Source of the DNA: Deminuibacter sp966424055
GTDB taxonomy: Bacteria; Bacteroidota; Bacteroidia; Chitinophagales; Chitinophagaceae
DNA length: 64,000 bases
Assembly (NCBI GenBank): GCA_966424055.1
Contig: CBJLMB010000015.1
Span: forward strand, 83,509-147,508
Reading direction: 5' to 3'
Shown: in pieces, positions 53,187 through 62,415 of the stretch
How positions within the stretch are numbered: position 1 is the first letter of the stretch
Layout of the letters: each line of letters starts with the position of its first letter
Translations under genes and position numbers: made by a program
Notes under the pieces: model-generated
The model's input: only the letters and a program-made list of their open reading frames with translations
What the model was told of the DNA's origin: nothing
Databases searched by the model: none

Positions 53187-54313
53187 TTACATATCATTGC
53201 TTTGAATAGGCAAGGTTAATATTGGATGAAATTCCAGTTCATTTGAGGAAACATTGCTGGTCAAGCGGTCAGGATACAGTGAAGGCTGTTTCCTTCGAAC
53301 TGAACGGTTTGCTATTTTATTGAGTGGCATCAGGTTGCACATAGCAACATGATGCTCCGGCATGCTGGACGAAAAGTACGGATGTCGTAGTAACCTTACC
53401 ACATTGTCAATTTGGTCCGCTCCTATATATAGTAGAAATGCCTCAATCGTTTTATGGCCGGTGATCAGCATGATCATATGTATAGGCACCCAGGCCAGGT
53501 ATGCAAGGGTTGCAAAAGTCCTTCGGGCAGTATGTGTGGATACTAGTTGATAGGCGTTATAGGTTACATCTACGAGCTGTCCATCTTGAAAATAGCTCCT
53601 AACCACCTGGTATGAACAGATTCCGATTTGTTTACAAATTTCTTTGATTTTCTCATTGAGGGTTGCCAGACTGGGCACCTTAAACGGCAGAAAATTATAC
53701 TTCGATAAAATTGCAATTGACCGTTTTCTCATCGGGATGCAAACAATAGACCCTGTTTTCCCGGTAACAAGATTTAAAACCGCTCGCCCTTCCAGAAGCG
53801 ACATGAATTTTGAAATACCTTCTCGCAACATGCGTCGCAGATCACCAAAACGGACACCCAGATCTACTTGCAATAAATAAACATCCCTGACAATAGTTTC
53901 TGCAGGAGGTAGTACCGCGTAGAAAAGTGCATCCAATTCATTTTCCTGGTGATAAAATGGTGTCTGCCGTTCGAGCATTCTGAATGTGGTTAATACTATA
54001 CCCTTACATTTCTTTTTATTATGAGGATGCTTGATGAAAGCAAATATCTTCCCTATGGTAGCATTGATGGTATTTTTACGGTACTTTTTTCTGTATAAGA
54101 AGCGGATAAGTTTTGAAATATACTTGTCGTTCAAATGCTTAAGTAAAGTTGGCCCTTTTAGTTTTTTTTCAAAAGCCTTAATGTGATTCAGGGCAGCTTT
54201 CCATCCTCCCCAGCTGTTTTTTTATAAGGCTCCGCCTTACGAGTTAAGATCTTGCCAGCGATTATTTTCTGTAAATGTTTCTTGAATGCCTGAACAAAAC
54301 TGATAGACTGCAT
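53187..54313 (-). pseudogene. XerD-like tyrosine recombinase, frame broken at a homopolymer
   Basis: The catalytic part (53187-54134) is complete: Arg I LGVRFGDLRRM, Lys VTGKTGSIVCI, HTARRTFATLAYLA, ITGHKTIEAFLLYIGA with the Tyr. It has no ATG of its own and begins in mid-domain. An N-terminal part in the next frame starts at ATG 54313 (MQSISFVQAFKKHLQKIIAG) and stops early. Joining the two at the T7 run 54217-54223 (A7 in the mRNA) restores KKNSWGGWKAALNHIKAFEK and a normal protein of about 375 residues. One lost base or a programmed slip at A7 explains it; sequence error is also possible. Confidence 0.72.
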
Positions 54314-54742
54314 AGTGCTTATTTGAATTGCAACAAAAAGAATTCCCAGGCTGACGAGTTACAGTATCTCAGCAAAGAAATACAGTTTCAGGTTCCCTGA
54401 GCTGGTTCTCAGTCAGTGTGCTTAAAAATTCCTAAATGGTACAATTAATAAAACAGTAAGAGAAAATGATCTCTGTCTGTGGCCTTAAGCTTAAATTTCA
54501 ATTCCTTATGGTGCAGATAATCCACCCGGCTCAGGTGGCGACACTCGCATCTACAAATTTTACAATGGAACAAATGGAGTGGCTGGAAAACAATCGCAAA
54601 ATAGGGAACCTTTTAGTGATGAATGTGGTTGTTTTCGACCATTTTTGAATATCTATCCGAGATGTCAGAAGTAACTTACTTCCGACTTTATTGAATAATT
54701 TACCAATGTGTAAAGCCCCTTTTACCCCCACTTACTTGGTCG
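54314..54742. other. Non-coding stretch between recombinase genes
   Basis: About 430 bases without a supported gene. Short frames at 54466-54648 and on the other strand have no recognisable features. AT-rich. It may hold the promoter of the recombinase and debris of integration events. Confidence 0.4.
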
Positions 54743-55039
54743 TCACTTAAAAAAATTCCGGCGCATTACCGAAACAGCATTTGTAATACTATCTGCCCTA
54801 ACATATCGCATGAACTGCTCCCTCGTTGTATGGCCAGTAATTTTCATGACTTGTTCTGCTGTAATGCCTGCCAAAATAGCGTTCGTCGCTAAATTACGTC
54901 GTGGTGTAGAAGCCGACATCATCTCGTTCTTACCTTTAAAAGTCGTAACTCTTTCTTTTCCATCTCTAATTGTGGTAGTAATAGGATTGATGATTTTCGC
55001 TGCCTTTGCCATCACCTTAATTAATTTGTTGTAGTGCAA
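54743..55039 (-). pseudogene. C-terminal fragment of a tyrosine recombinase
   Basis: About 98 codons with no proper start. The recognisable end is STPRRNLATNAILAGITAEQ, then VMKITGHTTREQFMRYVRAD with the GH and the nucleophile Tyr. The His of the HxxRR box is Ser here (ASTPRR). The 5' part is cut exactly where the IS-derived inverted repeat begins (55039), so the IS event destroyed the gene. It is a different recombinase from the one at 53187-54313, judged by sequence. Confidence 0.72.
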
Positions 55040-55163
55040 TATACTAATCAGAGTGTGCTCAAAAAAGAAATATTCTTCTGAGGAAATCCTCGATCAACTG
55101 AGGAAAAGGCACAAGCAGAGAGGATTAAAAAAGACTCATCATAACTTGGCAAAGAAGAATTAA
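55039..55163 (+). mobile_element. IS remnant: transposase C-terminal 41 codons (plus orientation)
   Basis: Reading on the plus strand gives ILIRVCSKKKYSSEEILDQL then RKRHKQRGLKKTHHNLAKKN and a TAA at 55161. This is the same C-terminus as in the minus-strand copy at 58712-59053. The DNA from 55039 to 55163 is an inverted copy of 58712-58836 with a few mismatches. Only the 3' end of the gene is left. Confidence 0.75.
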
Positions 55164-55187
55164 AGAGCGGGGGCAATAACAATATAT

Positions 55188-58100
55188 CTATTGCCCTGGC
55201 TGAGCTAAATATTGATACCGGTATTTTTTAATAATATTTCCATCTCGGTCACGGACTAATGCCAATCTTCCCAGGCCATCGTATTCGTAATATATGGTTT
55301 TACCGGATGGATCGGTTTCGCTGGTCATGCCAATTAAAGGAGCATAGGTATAAGTGCTTACCAGGGCTTTAGGAAGATTAACGCGGATATTGTTTAAAGC
55401 AACACGCACCTGGTCAGCTGAATAATTATTGGTATTATTTAGCACATCCTGGTTTACATATTGTATAACAGTATTGTAGTCACTACCAACTATTTTGGCA
55501 ATGGGATATTCAGCGTTGTAGCCCCAGAGGTATACTTCTTTAATGTTCTCCAATTTTGTTTGTTCAAGTATATTGCCATTAGAATCGTAACTATTAGCTG
55601 TTAGAATAGTTTTCAGCGGACTACCGCCAAAAGAATTTTGTATAGCTACAGGCTTAAAAAATTGGTTGTTTAACCATCCCTGATAATTAGTTTTCAAATA
55701 AAATATCTCCTGGTTATGCTGGACATTTACCTTCCTTTGCTCCACTACAGGCACAATAATATTTCTGTTAATCATTGTAGCATACGGTTCTATTGAAGAA
55801 TAATTGTGAGGATATTTATACTCAAGTGTAATAGCTTCATTTTTGCTGTTGATATTGGTAACCAGAGAGGGCTGCATATGAATTATATTGTCATAATTGA
55901 AGCTTTGCCTTTCTGAAAGTGAGTCGCCGACATCGGTATATGTCTTTGTAAGAGAACTATCCAGATGCATCCAGTTAGAATAAACAAAATATCTATTGAC
56001 ATCATAATCTCCGAAATATTTAAGCGTGTTATCCAATGATGGTCGTATTAGGATAGGTTTAACTGCATAGAATGTATCTGTAATTTTAGTTCGATCATCA
56101 ACAGAATAGAAATTCTTCACTTTACTTATGTATTGTTTTGTATTGGTCCCGGACAGCTTGAAAACAGAATTTTCTAATTCCACCCCATTGTGTAAATCTG
56201 TATTCGAATATCTTGCTCCGGCTACAATGTGACTGTTATATTCAGTAGCGCTTTCAGGCTCTGCAGTTCCACCAAATGCGATAGGCTTTACCTTGTTTTT
56301 AACAAGAAATGAATGTTCTATACCACCTGTAATCCTCTCGGTATTATCCACCCATTTTTCCGTTACCTTTGGATAATTGAGGGTGCCAAATTCATTAAGA
56401 TAAAGCGGATAACTCGAATTAGACGTAATATGATGGAGATGATAAATAGCATTAATATTTGGATCGATACCCTTTGAAGTGGAATAGAACTGCCCTTCAT
56501 CATCAGGAAACGAATTTGCCGATCCTTGTAATTCACTCCAATCATATTCAAAGATTTTCTTATTTTGAATTTGTCCGCCGCCGTCGAAGTCACAGATAGA
56601 CTTAACCCTTACTCCGCCCACTGAATATTGTGGAAATACCTGATCTCTCCGCGGGTTGAAAATTCGAACAGTAAATTGCACATTAGGGGGATAAGTGGAT
56701 TGGACAGAAAGTTTTAATCCAACATCCGGGTTTCCTAAAAAAAGCCGTGGAAAATATGCTTGTCGCCACACCGATTGATTATAAGTAAAGACGGGTGTTC
56801 CCGCAGCATCCTTCAATGAAATATAGATGAGCGTGTCCGGAAGAGGCTCCTGAGGTGCAGTAGGATCATTGTTAATTACCAGTGGTGGAGCATTAGTGGA
56901 TATTTCGATCTTGGGTGGGTAAGTATTATATACATTGAAAAATCCTGATTCAAAATAATTATGAATGGGATCAAGCGTTCCTGAGAAAACCAGCGTATCG
57001 TAAAAAGGTTTATTTCTTAACGGCCATGAGGGAGGATCTATTTCATATGTATAGTCAGTATATCCACCCGTAGGATAAGTAATGCGTTTTAAAAGCCCTT
57101 TTACACTGCTTGCAAAATCGGGAGTTCTATCTGCACCAAACTCTGTCCCATTGTCGGATAAAGTGCCCATGCTCGTATATGCAGGAAAGAACAAATTATT
57201 TTTCTGACCATTAAAATATCCCCAATAATCCTGCGCATAACTTAACCGGGGTGGAAGCGAATTGGGTAACTCATACTCAAATGCATAATCTTCAACGTTC
57301 AGCCCTTCATAATTCTCCACTTTAGATAAGAATAATCGTTTTCTAAGTTCCGGGTAAAACGCTTGCAAGCTATTAGAATAACTTCCATCCCATATTTTTG
57401 TCTCGAAATCAATGTCGGAACTATTTGAATAGAAGTAAACGAATTTGTAGCGCTTAATGGGCTCTTGTGCAATTCCAATTACTTGCAAGCTATCTACTTT
57501 CCTTTCTCCAATCACATCTTCTCTTTCCGTATAAAACAATTTAATTTTTCCGCTGGGAAATTGAACTTCTTTAAGTAAAACCGGAGTATACTCGTTCATT
57601 TGGTAGCAAGTAGTGATAGGGGGATCTGTAAGGTTTATATTGGGATTATCTTCGTCTTTAATATGAAATGTATAGGTTTGATTTATCCCTATAAGACATT
57701 TTACATTGTCCAATTGCCTTTCATATACATACTTAATTTGCGCTCCTGTGGGAAGTGTAATACTACTCAGATACCAGGCGGTAGCCGTAAGGGAAGAGAG
57801 GGTTTGAGGATAGCAGGCAAGGCTTTGTCCAGTGGCTGCCCCAGACACACTTGATTCTGTAATATCGAATACATATACGATACCATTCGGTGTCGTAATT
57901 ATAAACTTAGAAAAGCCAATTGCTTCTATTTTTAAATTGGTTTGAGGAATTTGAATCACTCTCCCGTTATCAATAATAAACTTGCCCGAATAACCCGGAA
58001 AGCTGTAGCTAAATTGATCCGGTTCATAAGCTCCACCACCACCGCCATAAGCAATCCCTTTCAAAAAATTGTAAAATTGATCGCTTATTATATCATGAGA

Positions 58101-58505
58101 GGTTGCTCTATAAGAAGTAAATTCATCAGGATCTCCAATAACAGACCTGTTTATAACACCTCCAAAATCCATTTTCCATTGCAGTCCGATTCGCGATGCA
58201 ACTTCGTCAACTTTTACTCCATTGGAACTGTAACTAATGCTAATAGGCAAATTGAAATCATTCACCTTCACATTATAAAGAGGCAAGGTATAACTAGTAG
58301 TACCTGTATATAAACCAATTGGATTCGATCCGAATCTCCCTAATGCGAATGCTTCAGGAGTAGGAGGAATAATCGAAGGAAGTGGGTTATTATTGGATAG
58401 CACTCCCTCCTGTCCCAATACTTCAAAAGAATTAGAAAACGACAATAAAATAACCAGGCTAACTATGAAATAGATATATTTTATTGGTGAGAGATAAAAT
58501 TTCAT
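55188..58505 (-). CDS. Large exported YD/RHS-repeat-type protein, N-terminal module without toxin tip
   Basis: 1105 residues. Signal peptide YIYFIVSLVILLSFSNSFEV. The start PPTPEAFALGRFGSNPIGLY with TGTTSYTLPLYNVKVNDFNL and PISISYSSNGVKVDEVASRI is typical for the large surface proteins that precede Rhs genes in Bacteroidota. The C-terminus carries YD-like repeats: NIKEVYLWGYNAEYPIAKIV, TYAPLIGMTSETDPSGKTIY and YEYDGLGRLALVRDRDGNII. It stops at QPGQ, before a core and tip. It is probably the partner or structural part of the Rhs system at 62416-64000. It lies between inverted IS remnants, so it may have moved or been copied as a unit. Confidence 0.78.
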   Translation of the reverse strand: MKFYLSPIKYIYFIVSLVILLSFSNSFEVLGQEGVLSNNNPLPSIIPPTPEAFALGRFGSNPIGLYTGTTSYTLPLYNVKVNDFNLPISISYSSNGVKVDEVASRIGLQWKMDFGGVINRSVIGDPDEFTSYRATSHDIISDQFYNFLKGIAYGGGGGAYEPDQFSYSFPGYSGKFIIDNGRVIQIPQTNLKIEAIGFSKFIITTPNGIVYVFDITESSVSGAATGQSLACYPQTLSSLTATAWYLSSITLPTGAQIKYVYERQLDNVKCLIGINQTYTFHIKDEDNPNINLTDPPITTCYQMNEYTPVLLKEVQFPSGKIKLFYTEREDVIGERKVDSLQVIGIAQEPIKRYKFVYFYSNSSDIDFETKIWDGSYSNSLQAFYPELRKRLFLSKVENYEGLNVEDYAFEYELPNSLPPRLSYAQDYWGYFNGQKNNLFFPAYTSMGTLSDNGTEFGADRTPDFASSVKGLLKRITYPTGGYTDYTYEIDPPSWPLRNKPFYDTLVFSGTLDPIHNYFESGFFNVYNTYPPKIEISTNAPPLVINNDPTAPQEPLPDTLIYISLKDAAGTPVFTYNQSVWRQAYFPRLFLGNPDVGLKLSVQSTYPPNVQFTVRIFNPRRDQVFPQYSVGGVRVKSICDFDGGGQIQNKKIFEYDWSELQGSANSFPDDEGQFYSTSKGIDPNINAIYHLHHITSNSSYPLYLNEFGTLNYPKVTEKWVDNTERITGGIEHSFLVKNKVKPIAFGGTAEPESATEYNSHIVAGARYSNTDLHNGVELENSVFKLSGTNTKQYISKVKNFYSVDDRTKITDTFYAVKPILIRPSLDNTLKYFGDYDVNRYFVYSNWMHLDSSLTKTYTDVGDSLSERQSFNYDNIIHMQPSLVTNINSKNEAITLEYKYPHNYSSIEPYATMINRNIIVPVVEQRKVNVQHNQEIFYLKTNYQGWLNNQFFKPVAIQNSFGGSPLKTILTANSYDSNGNILEQTKLENIKEVYLWGYNAEYPIAKIVGSDYNTVIQYVNQDVLNNTNNYSADQVRVALNNIRVNLPKALVSTYTYAPLIGMTSETDPSGKTIYYEYDGLGRLALVRDRDGNIIKKYRYQYLAQPGQ

Positions 58506-58711
58506 TTTAGGGCTTATTTGTTCTTATAAATAATGATACTTATACTTTTGATGATATACCTTTTACATTGTAAGTATGACTTATTGCCAGTGATGATTAC
58601 AAATGCATTTGTTGAAATACAACATCAGATAAATGTCTGAAGCCCGATCTCAGGATCGTATGAGCTACTCTCCAACCACTCGACAAAGCTCTTACAGTTG
58701 CCACTAATTTA

Positions 58712-58836
58712 TTAATTCTACTTTGTCAAGTTATGATGAGTCTTTTTTAATCCTCTCTACTTTTACCTTTTCCTCAGTTGATCGAGGATTTCCTCAGAAG
58801 AATATTTCTTTTTTGAGTACACTCTGATTAGTATAT
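58712..58836 (-). mobile_element. IS remnant, inverted copy of 55039-55163
   Basis: About 125 bases that match 55039-55163 in inverted orientation. It includes the 3' end of the transposase fragment and sequence after its stop. The copy differs at a few bases, one of which (CAC to TAA) gives an earlier stop (58763). With the other copy it brackets the YD-repeat gene. Confidence 0.75.
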
Positions 58837-59053
58837 CTCTCACATCATATGCACTTAGCAGCGGGTACTGATTACTAAATGAAACTTTTTCGTTGAGTAT
58901 AAAATGTAATGCCATCATGACCATCACCATATGATGATGCCAGACTCTCCATCCCCTTACCTGATACTCACTCATGCCCGCCTCTTGTTTGGCCTCCAGA
59001 AAAGACCGTTCTATAAAATATCGCCTTCTCATAAATCGTAATTGTTGCCGCAT
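58763..59053 (-). pseudogene. Transposase C-terminal fragment (IS701-like DDE family)
   Basis: 96 codons with RRRYFIERSFLEAKQEAGMS and EYQVRGWRVWHHHMVMVMMA: the ERxFxxAKxExG and YxVRxWxxWHHH patterns of IS701-type DDE transposases around the last acidic residue of the catalytic triad. The N-terminal two thirds of the transposase are missing. At its 5' side (about 59020-59035) it joins the displaced Rhs tip, with both frames overlapping for a few codons. So the IS end replaced the 3' end of that tip. Confidence 0.75.
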
Positions 59054-59786
59054 AAAAATCTCTACTCTTTTCTTTCCCTGTTGCTGGATCTTTTTTAATT
59101 AGCGGCGAATTTGCAGTATTTCCAAATTGTGTACTTCCATCGGGTTCTTTTATAACTTGCTCTTTATCTATTTTAATAGTAATAACGCTTTTAGAATCAT
59201 CCAAAGCTTTCAATGCATCTCTACCAGTTTCTGTCTGATTTAAAGCATTCCCTACTTTTTTTACATCCTCTGACGCATTTTTTGACCAAACAAGATTGCC
59301 ATCTTTGCCAGTAGAATAAGTAACTTTTTTTCCATCACTACCAACAATCCATTCCGGCACCTTCCCATCTTTATCTATAAACCTTATCGGGTTATCAAAT
59401 GCATAGCTATATGGGGAGAACCTGCGCATCTGATCTGCCAATGGATCTACTACCCACCACCTTCCTAGTTGCGGATCTTGCATCCTTGCTCCATAGTCAT
59501 ACAACTCTAATCCACTTCCGTCACTAAACTCCTGGTTCTGTAGTTCCTTACCATTGTACTTATACCTGTTCTGCAGCCTCCCCGGCGCCTCACTACTAAT
59601 CCCCGCCATTGTCAACCCAAATGGATAATAATGCGTCTCCTCGAGTAACGGCCCCTGCACTACCGATACCTGCATATTATCATAGGCAACTGCTATTTCT
59701 GGGGATTCATTACTGGTAAAGATATACACAAATCCGCTGCGGTCTATATCCCAGTCCTGCTTCACCAGCTCTTTCAGCTCGCCGGA
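58968..59786 (-). pseudogene. Displaced Rhs core-tip module, 3' end cut by IS
   Basis: The frame is open from the stop at 59787 and has no start of its own, only core sequence. DNA 59578-59787 is nearly the same as 63281-63475 of the main Rhs gene (about 12 mismatches by eye). The protein has HYYPFGLTMAGISSEAPGRL, RYKYNGKELQNQEFSDGSGL, DPQLGRWWVVDPLADQ and PIRFIDKDG, the Rhs core end. A variable tip then begins VPEWIVGSDGKKVTYSTGKD and breaks off at about 59030 in ITIYEKAI, where IS DNA starts. The tip is probably a peptidase-like toxin, but its active site is lost. No immunity gene follows because the IS lies there. Confidence 0.72.
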
Positions 59787-59891
59787 TTATGCTATGGAAA
59801 ATAAAAACCATTCCAAAGAGTGGTTTAAATATTGAATATCTGGTGACAGCTCTACGGTCAGAGACTACGGAGAGCTGGGGTCTTTTCGGCA

Positions 59892-60374
59892 CTATTTCTT
59901 TACTCGAATCATCGCACCGCTGGGATATTCTATATCAAAGGAATAGCCTCTTTTTCTATCCGCGCGACTTAGTTTAGAAGTGTTCTTAGTGCTATAAATT
60001 TTTAAAATCAAATACATCTGTTGAAACCAATTTTTCCCTATCTCAATTTTATAATTTTTAATACTTTGTTCACCTGACGAGGAATATTTATAACTATCAA
60101 ACTTCAAGAACATCTCACCGTTTGATTCCATTGAAAGCATGTTATCAAAGTCCTGATTTTTCATAGAAAGATTTCCTGGGTGATACTTAATCTCAAATTC
60201 CTTATTAACTGCACCATTACTTTCATGCACAATCTTTGCATTATATAAAGTTTTAATAAATTCTCCGTCAATAGTAATAACAAAATCAAAGTTCTTGATT
60301 TCTTGCCCCATTATGGCAGTACACTTAATTGCACACAAAAGGAAAGTTAGCAGTGTTATGATGTTTCTCCTCAT
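59892..60374 (-). CDS. Candidate immunity protein for the JAB-like Rhs tip
   Basis: 160 residues starting three bases after the stop of the displaced Rhs tip, the usual place for an immunity gene. It has a signal peptide (NIITLLTFLLCAIKCTAIMG), so it would act in the periplasm. The rest is a beta-rich small domain (FDFVITIDGEFIKTLYNAKI, EFEIKYHPGNLSM, YKIEIGKNWFQQMYLILKIY). No family is recognised. Position is the only evidence for immunity. It ends about 105 bases before the other displaced tip. Confidence 0.55.
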   Translation of the reverse strand: MRRNIITLLTFLLCAIKCTAIMGQEIKNFDFVITIDGEFIKTLYNAKIVHESNGAVNKEFEIKYHPGNLSMKNQDFDNMLSMESNGEMFLKFDSYKYSSSGEQSIKNYKIEIGKNWFQQMYLILKIYSTKNTSKLSRADRKRGYSFDIEYPSGAMIRVKK

Positions 60375-60377
60375 TTT

Positions 60378-61331
60378 CTATTTTTTTATGATTCTCTCAA
60401 TAGCTTTTCTTGTAAGCTCTATAAGCGGAGTGGAATTTCTGTCATAAATGACAGCTCCGTTAATTCTATTCGGAATATTAAGGCTTCCGTTTGGATTTGA
60501 AGTTACTTGTTGAGCATTAATTGTTCCTAATGGGCCGACAATAATATTTCTATTGTATTGTGTAAATGTTGTCTGGTCCGTGTTTGGGCCAGTTGAAGGT
60601 GTACTGGCAGATTGAGGAAATATCGTAGTTCCAACTTGCTGAACCGTTGTTGGATGAGAGTGAATAGTTGTTTCTGCATCTGCTGGAGTTGTTCCTGCTG
60701 GCAAATTAGGTAAAGTAGAAGGCGCTGTTTGAATATTATTTGCGATAGTAGGTAACGGACCAGTCTGTCCTTGTATTACGCTACCATCCTTCATGACTAT
60801 TGAGTTCTCTTCTTTAAGCCCGCCATTGTTAATTGTTCTATCCAAGACATTAAGACTTTCTTTTAGAGCAACGTCACTTGGCAACAAAACTGCTGACGAT
60901 AAGGTACCAACTTGCGTTGTTCCGCCCTTCTTATTTGTTTGCTCGATTGATTTCACTTCGCTTTTATTTGTGACGACATATTTTGTTTTATCGTCAATCC
61001 CATCAGTCCCAATTTTGTGTCCTTGCTGGTCATAAAAGTCAGCAAACATCCCATCAGGGTCAATAAAACGTATTGGGTCATTGTATGCATAGGCATAAGG
61101 AGACCATCTCCTGCTAATATCTGCTAACGGATCAATCATCTGCCACCTCCCAATTTGCTGATCATAAAACCTCGCCCCATAATCATACTGCTCCAATCCT
61201 GTTCCATCACTAAACTCCTGGTTCTGTAGTTCCTTACCATTGTATTTATATCTGTTCTGCAACTTCCCCGGCGCCTTACTACTAATCCCCGCCATGGTCA
61301 ACCCAAATGGATAATAATTACCATCCTCATT
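60378..61331 (-). pseudogene. Displaced Rhs core-tip module with JAB/MPN-like toxin domain
   Basis: Open from a stop at 61332-61334, without a start codon. It begins in the middle of the Rhs core (NYYPFGLTMAGISSKAPGKL), as expected for an orphan tip that is expressed only after recombination into a main gene. Core: RYKYNGKELQNQEFSDGTGL, QQIGRWQMIDPLADISRRWS, PIRFIDPDG. Tip: about 200 residues, with EENSIVMKDGSVIQGQTGP, then AETTIHSHPTTVQQVGTTIF and PSTGPNTDQTTFTQYNRNII. HSHP plus a later PxxxxxxDQ is the JAMM/MPN zinc pattern, so the tip is probably a JAB-type peptidase toxin. Confidence 0.72.
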
Positions 61332-61493
61332 TTAAGGCATCCTCCGATTTACGGAAGCCGCAAACTCCCATTTCAATAAGACTTGACGTTACCGACGAAA
61401 TAGGGTTCTTATTTTCAATTAAATTCTATAAAAAAATGGGGCGTTTCCGGTTTTAAGTCTGTAACTTCTCCTTTAAAAATAAGCCAACTGAAA

Positions 61494-61880
61494 TTATATG
61501 CTATTTATTATTGACTCAACTTCTTTTTCTTCTTTTTGCCCATCAGTGGATAGACAATTATAGGTTATAAAAGCGATCGTATTACCTTTCATAAAAACCC
61601 AATACTTCCATATTTCTTCGCCGCTATTAATATAATCACTACATACATAATTATCGAACTTATATATGTTGTAAACATCGTACTTTCCTTTTAAATAGTC
61701 ATCAAGCTCATCACTCAAAACAACCTTCGATGGGTCGTTAACGTGATAATAGGAAAACTGAATTGCTCCAACACCTTTTATTGGATCAAATACTGAGAGG
61801 ATATTGTTCTCCTCTTCAACAACCCAATTATCAGGATATACAAACCGGAATTCTGTGTCGAGATATTTATACTCTTTCAT
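61494..61880 (-). CDS. Small DUF3805-like cytoplasmic protein, orphan immunity candidate
   Basis: 128 residues, no signal. FRFVYPDNWVVEEENNILSV then FDPIKGVGAIQFSYYHVND resembles DUF3805-type proteins, often found beside polymorphic toxins as immunity proteins. It lies between the displaced JAB tip and the DUF6572 gene, without a tip directly upstream. So it may protect against a tip no longer here. Alternatively it is a second immunity gene for the main tip. Confidence 0.55.
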   Translation of the reverse strand: MKEYKYLDTEFRFVYPDNWVVEEENNILSVFDPIKGVGAIQFSYYHVNDPSKVVLSDELDDYLKGKYDVYNIYKFDNYVCSDYINSGEEIWKYWVFMKGNTIAFITYNCLSTDGQKEEKEVESIINSI

Positions 61881-62079
61881 TTAAAATTATTGTTTCGGTT
61901 TCTAAAAATAATATAACCTACTATAGTATAGCCCTCCCGTTAGTTTTAGCTAATTTTTCATATTGTGGCAATTACTTTGCTCCTTTTTCACCCAGCCTGA
62001 CTTTGTTTTGAACTTTAATTCTTTTTAGGATATTTACAGCAGAAATACTTTATTTTTTACTTTTATGAATTTAGAAATT

Positions 62080-62406
62080 CTAATTATGCTCAATAACCTT
62101 AAAATTAAAGCCATATCCTGCTGAAGTCACGATCCTTTTTACATTTTCTAAAAACTTCATTCCGTCATTACTGGGTTTATATTTGGCACTTATTGATATT
62201 ATTAAATGTTTCCCCTTTGCATCAGGATATGAGTCAAATAAGCCACCGCCTTCAATTGCTTCCAGATAAGCGTTAATCTTTTTTTGAAGCATAAATAAAT
62301 GTTGCCGCTCAGGATCCCAATCCAAATGATCGGAAATAGTAAGTACGACATTTTTCTGTTCATCAATGCTAATAAAATCAATGATGTTGAAATTTTCTAT
62401 CGACAT
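62080..62406 (-). CDS. DUF6572 immunity protein for the main Rhs tip
   Basis: 108 residues. FNIIDFISIDEQKNVVLTIS followed by DHLDWDPERQHLFMLQKKIN and AYLEAIEGGGLFDSYPDAKG is the DUF6572 pattern, a family repeatedly seen next to polymorphic toxins in Bacteroidota. It starts nine bases after the stop of the main Rhs gene and is cytoplasmic, which suits a nuclease toxin that enters the cytoplasm. It should block the PD-(D/E)xK-like tip at 62416. Confidence 0.7.
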   Translation of the reverse strand: MSIENFNIIDFISIDEQKNVVLTISDHLDWDPERQHLFMLQKKINAYLEAIEGGGLFDSYPDAKGKHLIISISAKYKPSNDGMKFLENVKRIVTSAGYGFNFKVIEHN

Positions 62407-62415
62407 TTTGTATTG

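Noticed and set aside
54466..54648. 60-codon plus-strand frame between recombinase genes
   Set aside because: No recognisable features and an opposing frame of similar length exists; chance in AT-rich DNA is more likely.
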